Shown piece after piece: positions 60,025 through 64,000 of a stretch of 64,000 nucleotides of DNA. Source of the DNA: Ascidia mentula (taxonomy: Eukaryota > Chordata > Ascidiacea > Phlebobranchia > Ascidiidae). A program made the position numbers and the translations under genes. The notes under the pieces are model-generated. The model was not told the origin of the DNA. It was given only the letters and a program-made list of their open reading frames with translations, and did not search any database. The stretch's first letter is position 1. The number at the start of each line of letters is the position of its first letter. The stretch spans positions 19,220,001-19,284,000 of the forward strand of contig OX387203.1 of assembly GCA_947561715.1 (NCBI GenBank), in the 5' to 3' direction.

Positions 60025-60120
60025 CACAAAACCTTTGTATTTTGCATTATTAACTCACAAAACCTTTGTATTTTGCATTATTAACTCACAAAACCTTTGT
60101 ATTTTGCATTATTAACTCAT
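60025..60120. repeat. 31-bp tandem repeat, about 3 copies
   Basis: CACAAAACCTTTGTATTTTG recurs at 60,025, 60,056 and 60,087, followed by a poly-C run. Confidence 0.85.
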
Positions 60121-60337
60121 CACCCCCCCCCCCCCCCAAAAAGCAAAACATGAAAATTTTTTGTTACATGCACTCTAAACAACACAACACCTATGATAAA
60201 AACAGGCCATGTCAAGTATACAGCAGTGACAGTAATGATGTAATGAACACTAAAGCCATAGAATGCGTGCAAAATATAAAACCCGGCCCGACGAGAAGGG
60301 GTGCACCAGGCCCCCTGCTCGTTAAAGGGGACCCATG

Positions 60338-63300
60338 AACAACAAATGGGGGACCATGAACAACAAATGGGGGACCATGAACATCAAATGGGGGCCCATG
60401 AACAACAAATGGGGGAACATGAACGTCAAATGGGGGACCATGAACAACAAATGGGGGACCATGAACAACAAATGGGGGAACATGAACAACAAATGGGGGA
60501 CCATGAACATCAAATGGGGACTATGAACAACAAATGGGGGACCATAGACAACAAATGGGGGACCATGAACAACAAATAGGGGACCATGAACATCAAATGG
60601 GGGCTATGAACAACAAATGGGGGACAATGAACAACAAATGGGGGACCATGAACAACAAATGGGATGGGGGACCATGAACAAGATATAGGGGACCATGAAC
60701 AACAAATGGGGGCCCATGAACAAAAAATGGGGGCCATGAAGAACAAATGGGATGGGGGACCATGAACAAGATATGGGGGACCATGAACAACAAATGGGGG
60801 CCCATGAACAACAAATGGGATGGAGGACCATGAACAAGATATGGGGGACCATGAACAACAAATGGGGGCCCATGAACAACAAATGGGGGCCATGAACAAC
60901 AAATGGGAGTCTTTGAACAACAAATGGGGGCCATGAACAACAAATGGGGGACCATGAACAGCAAATGGGGGACCATGAACAAGATATGGGGGACCATGAA
61001 CAACAAATGGGGGCCATGAACAACAAATGGGAGTCTTTGAACAACAAATGGGGGCCCATGAACAACAAATGGGGGGCCATGAACAACAAATGGGAGTCTT
61101 TGAACAACAAATGGGGGCCCATGAACAACAAATGGGGGGCCATGAACAACAAATGGGAGTCTTTGAACAACAAATGGGGGACCATGAACAGCAAATGGGG
61201 GACCATGGACAAGAAATGGGGGACCATGAACAACAAAAGGGGGAACATGAACAACAAATGGGGGCCATGAACAAGAAATGGGGGACCCTGAACAACAAAT
61301 GGGGGGCCATGAACAACAAATGGACGCCCATCAACAACAAATGGGGGACCAGAACAACAAATGGGATGGGGGACCATGAACAACAAATGGTGGACCATGA
61401 ACAACAAATGGGGGACCATGAACAACAAATGGGATGGGGGACCATGAACAACAAATGGGATGGACGCCCATCAACAACAAATGGGGGACCATGAACAACA
61501 AATGGGGGCCATGAACAGCAAATGGGGGACCTTGAACAACAAATGGGATGGGGGACCATCAACAACAAATGGGGGACCATGAACAACAAATGGGATGGAC
61601 GCCCATCAACAACAAATGGGGGACCATGAACAACAAATGGGGGAACATGAACAACAAATGGGGGGCCATGAACAACAAATGGACGCCCATCAACAACAAA
61701 TGGGGGACCATGAACAACAAATGGGATGGGGGACCATGAACAACAAATGGGGGAACATGAACAACAAATGGGGGCCATGAACAGCAAATGGGGGACCATG
61801 AACAAGAAATGGGGGACCATGAACAACAAATGGGGGGCCATGAACAACAAAGGGGGGACCATAAACAACAAATGGGAATCTTTGAACAACAAATGGGGGA
61901 CCATGAACAACAAATGGGGGACTATGAACAACAAATGGGAATCTTTGAACAACAAATAGGGGACCATGAACAACAAAGGGGGACCATGAACAACAAATGG
62001 GAATCTTTGAACAACAAATGGGGGACTATGAACAACAAATGGGAAACTTTGAACAACAAATGGGGGACCATGAACAACAAATGGGGGACTATGAACAACA
62101 AATAGGGGACCATGAACAACAAAGGGGGGACCATGAACAACAAAGGGGGGACCATAAACAACAAATGGGGGACCATGAACAACAAATGGGAATCTTTGAA
62201 CAATAAATGGGGGCCATGAACAACAAATGGGAATCTTTGAACAACAAATGGGGGCTATGAACAACAAATGGGGGACCGTGAACAACAAATGGGAATATTT
62301 GTACAAGAAATGGGGGCCCATGAACAACAAATGGTGGCTATGAACAACAAATGGGGGACCATGAACAACAAATGGGAATATTTGAACAACAAATGGGGGC
62401 CCATGAACAACAAATGGGAGACCATGAACAACAAATGGGGGACTATGAACAACAAATGGGGGCCATGAACAACAAAGGGGGGACCATAAACAACAAATGG
62501 GAATCTTTGAACAACAAATAGGGGACCATGAACAACAAATGGGGGACTATGAACAACAAATGGGGACCATGAACAACAAATGGGAATCTTTGGACAACAA
62601 ATGGGGGCCCATGAACAACAAATGGGGGATTATGAACAACAAATGGGAATCTTTGAACAACAAATGGGGGACTATGAACAACAAATAGGGGACCATGAAC
62701 AACAAATGGGGGACTATGAACAACAAATGGGGGACTATGAACAACAAATGGACGCCCATCAACAACAAATGGGATGGGGGACCATGAACAACAAATGGGG
62801 GACCATGAACAACAAATGGGATGGACGCCAATCAACAACAAATGGGGGACCATGAACAACAAATGGGGGACTATGAACAACAAATGGGAATCTTTGAACA
62901 ACAAATGGGGGACCATGAACAACAAATGGGGGACCATGAACAACAAATGGGAATCTTTGAACAACAAATGGGGACCATGAACAACAAATGGGAATCTTTG
63001 AACAACAAATGGGGACCATGAACAACAAATGGGAATCTTTGGACAACAAATGGGGGCCCATGAACAACAAATGGGGGACTATGAACAACAAATGGGAATC
63101 TTTGGACAACAAATGGGGGCCCATGAACAACAAATGGGGGACTATGAACAACAAATGGGAATCTTTGAACAACAAATGGGGGACTATGAACAACAAATAG
63201 GGGACCATGAACAACAAAGGGGGGACCATAAACAACAAATGGGGGACCATGAACAACAAATGGGAATCTTTGAACAACAAATGGGGGACTATGAAGAACA

Positions 63301-64000
63301 AATAGGGGACCATGAACAACAAATGGGGGACCATGAACAACAAATGGGAATCTTTGAACAACAAATGGGGGACTATGAACAACAAATGGGGGACCGTGAA
63401 CAACAAATGGGGGACCATAAACAACAAATGGGGTACCATGAACAACAAATAGGGGACCATGAACAACAAAGGGGGGGACCATAAACAACAAATGGGAATC
63501 TTTGAACAACAAATGGGGGACTATGAACAACAAATGGGGGACCATGAACAACAAATGGGAATCTTTGAACAACAAATGGGGGACTATGAAGAACAAATGG
63601 GGGACTATGAACAACAAATGGGGGACCATGAACAACAAAGGGGGGACCATAAACAACAAATGGGGGACCATGAACAACAAATGGGAATCTTTGAACAACA
63701 AATGGGGGATTATGAAGAACAAATAGGGGACCATGAACAACAAATGGGGGAACATGAACAACAAATGGGGGACCATGAACAACAAATGGGGGACTATGAA
63801 CAACAAATGGGGGACCATGAACAACAAATGGGGGACCATAAACAACAAATGGGGGACCATGAACAACAAAGGGGGGGACCATAAACAACAAATGGGGGAC
63901 CATGAACAACAAATGGGAATCTTTGAACAACAAATGGGGGCCATGAACAATAAATGGGAATCTTTGAACAACAAATGGGGGCTATGAACAACAAATGGGA
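60338..64000. repeat. 21-bp minisatellite running off the window
   Basis: About 170 copies of a 21-bp unit whose core is ATGAACAACAAATGGGGG. Main variants replace the ACC/ACT linker with AATCTTT (giving GGGAATCTTTGAACAAC) or with ACGCCCATC. Occasional 20- or 26-bp units shift phase. The AATCTTT variant is common right of 61,860 and rare to its left, where GAGTCTTT and ATGGGATGGGG forms dominate. This suggests block-wise growth and higher-order units. Confidence 0.95.

Noticed and set aside
60510-63974. Very long open reading frames (up to about 600 codons) on the minus strand
   Set aside because: They are produced by the 21-bp tandem repeat: several frames are open at once, the peptides are simple repeats of the unit, and there is no splice or promoter context.

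Overview
The window is metazoan nuclear DNA: AT-rich, with short exons bounded by GT/AG splice sites, no operons and many transposable elements. An invertebrate chordate, most likely an ascidian tunicate, fits best because NLR-type leucine-rich-repeat exons, compact introns and BEL/Pao plus Ty3/Gypsy elements occur together. That assignment is inference; no ribosomal RNA or diagnostic gene is present to confirm it.

Region 1 (1-18,130) is the most interesting. A possible promoter and a short first coding exon (463-511) are followed by small exons that all begin and end in phase 1. Three related exons (3.7-5.5 kb) precede a head-to-tail array of four ~2.13-kb units plus a partial fifth (5,547-14,620). 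Each full unit holds three phase-1 symmetric exons (48, 69 and 63 or 81 nt), so each unit can add or remove 60 or 66 residues without changing frame. A candidate terminal exon lies at 14,712-14,890. Beyond a 1.6-kb palindromic fold-back transposon (15,321-16,930) come four exons of an NLR-type LRR protein (17,028-17,972). The first of these also accepts phase 1, so the array and the LRR exons could belong to one gene.

Region 2 (18,140-38,390) is mostly repeats. A diverged family has three copies at 18.5-23.1 kb and one at 35.5-36.6 kb. One copy holds a PIF/Harbinger-like element whose empty site survives in a sister copy, and another holds a hAT-like element with an 8-bp target duplication. 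Between them lie an old Ty3/Gypsy fossil (gag and protease traces), a younger Ty3/Gypsy element (25,664-31,786, minus strand, ~98-99% identical LTRs) and a probable solo LTR.

Region 3 (38,390-54,620) is a tandem duplication of a ~2.9-kb non-coding segment. Both main copies share the same hAT MITE. Only the left copy carries a BEL/Pao element (39.70-46.36 kb) and a 3.13-kb CACTG-ended DNA transposon (46,686-49,815). The latter carries a spliced non-transposase gene resembling SAMD3-like proteins. The order of events can be read directly: MITE, then duplication, then the two large insertions.

Region 4 (54,620-64,000) holds the 5' end of another gene (57,682-59,506), again built from short phase-1 exons. 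It is followed by a 31-bp tandem repeat and a 3.66-kb, 21-bp minisatellite that runs off the window. The long open frames in the minisatellite follow from its period and are not genes.
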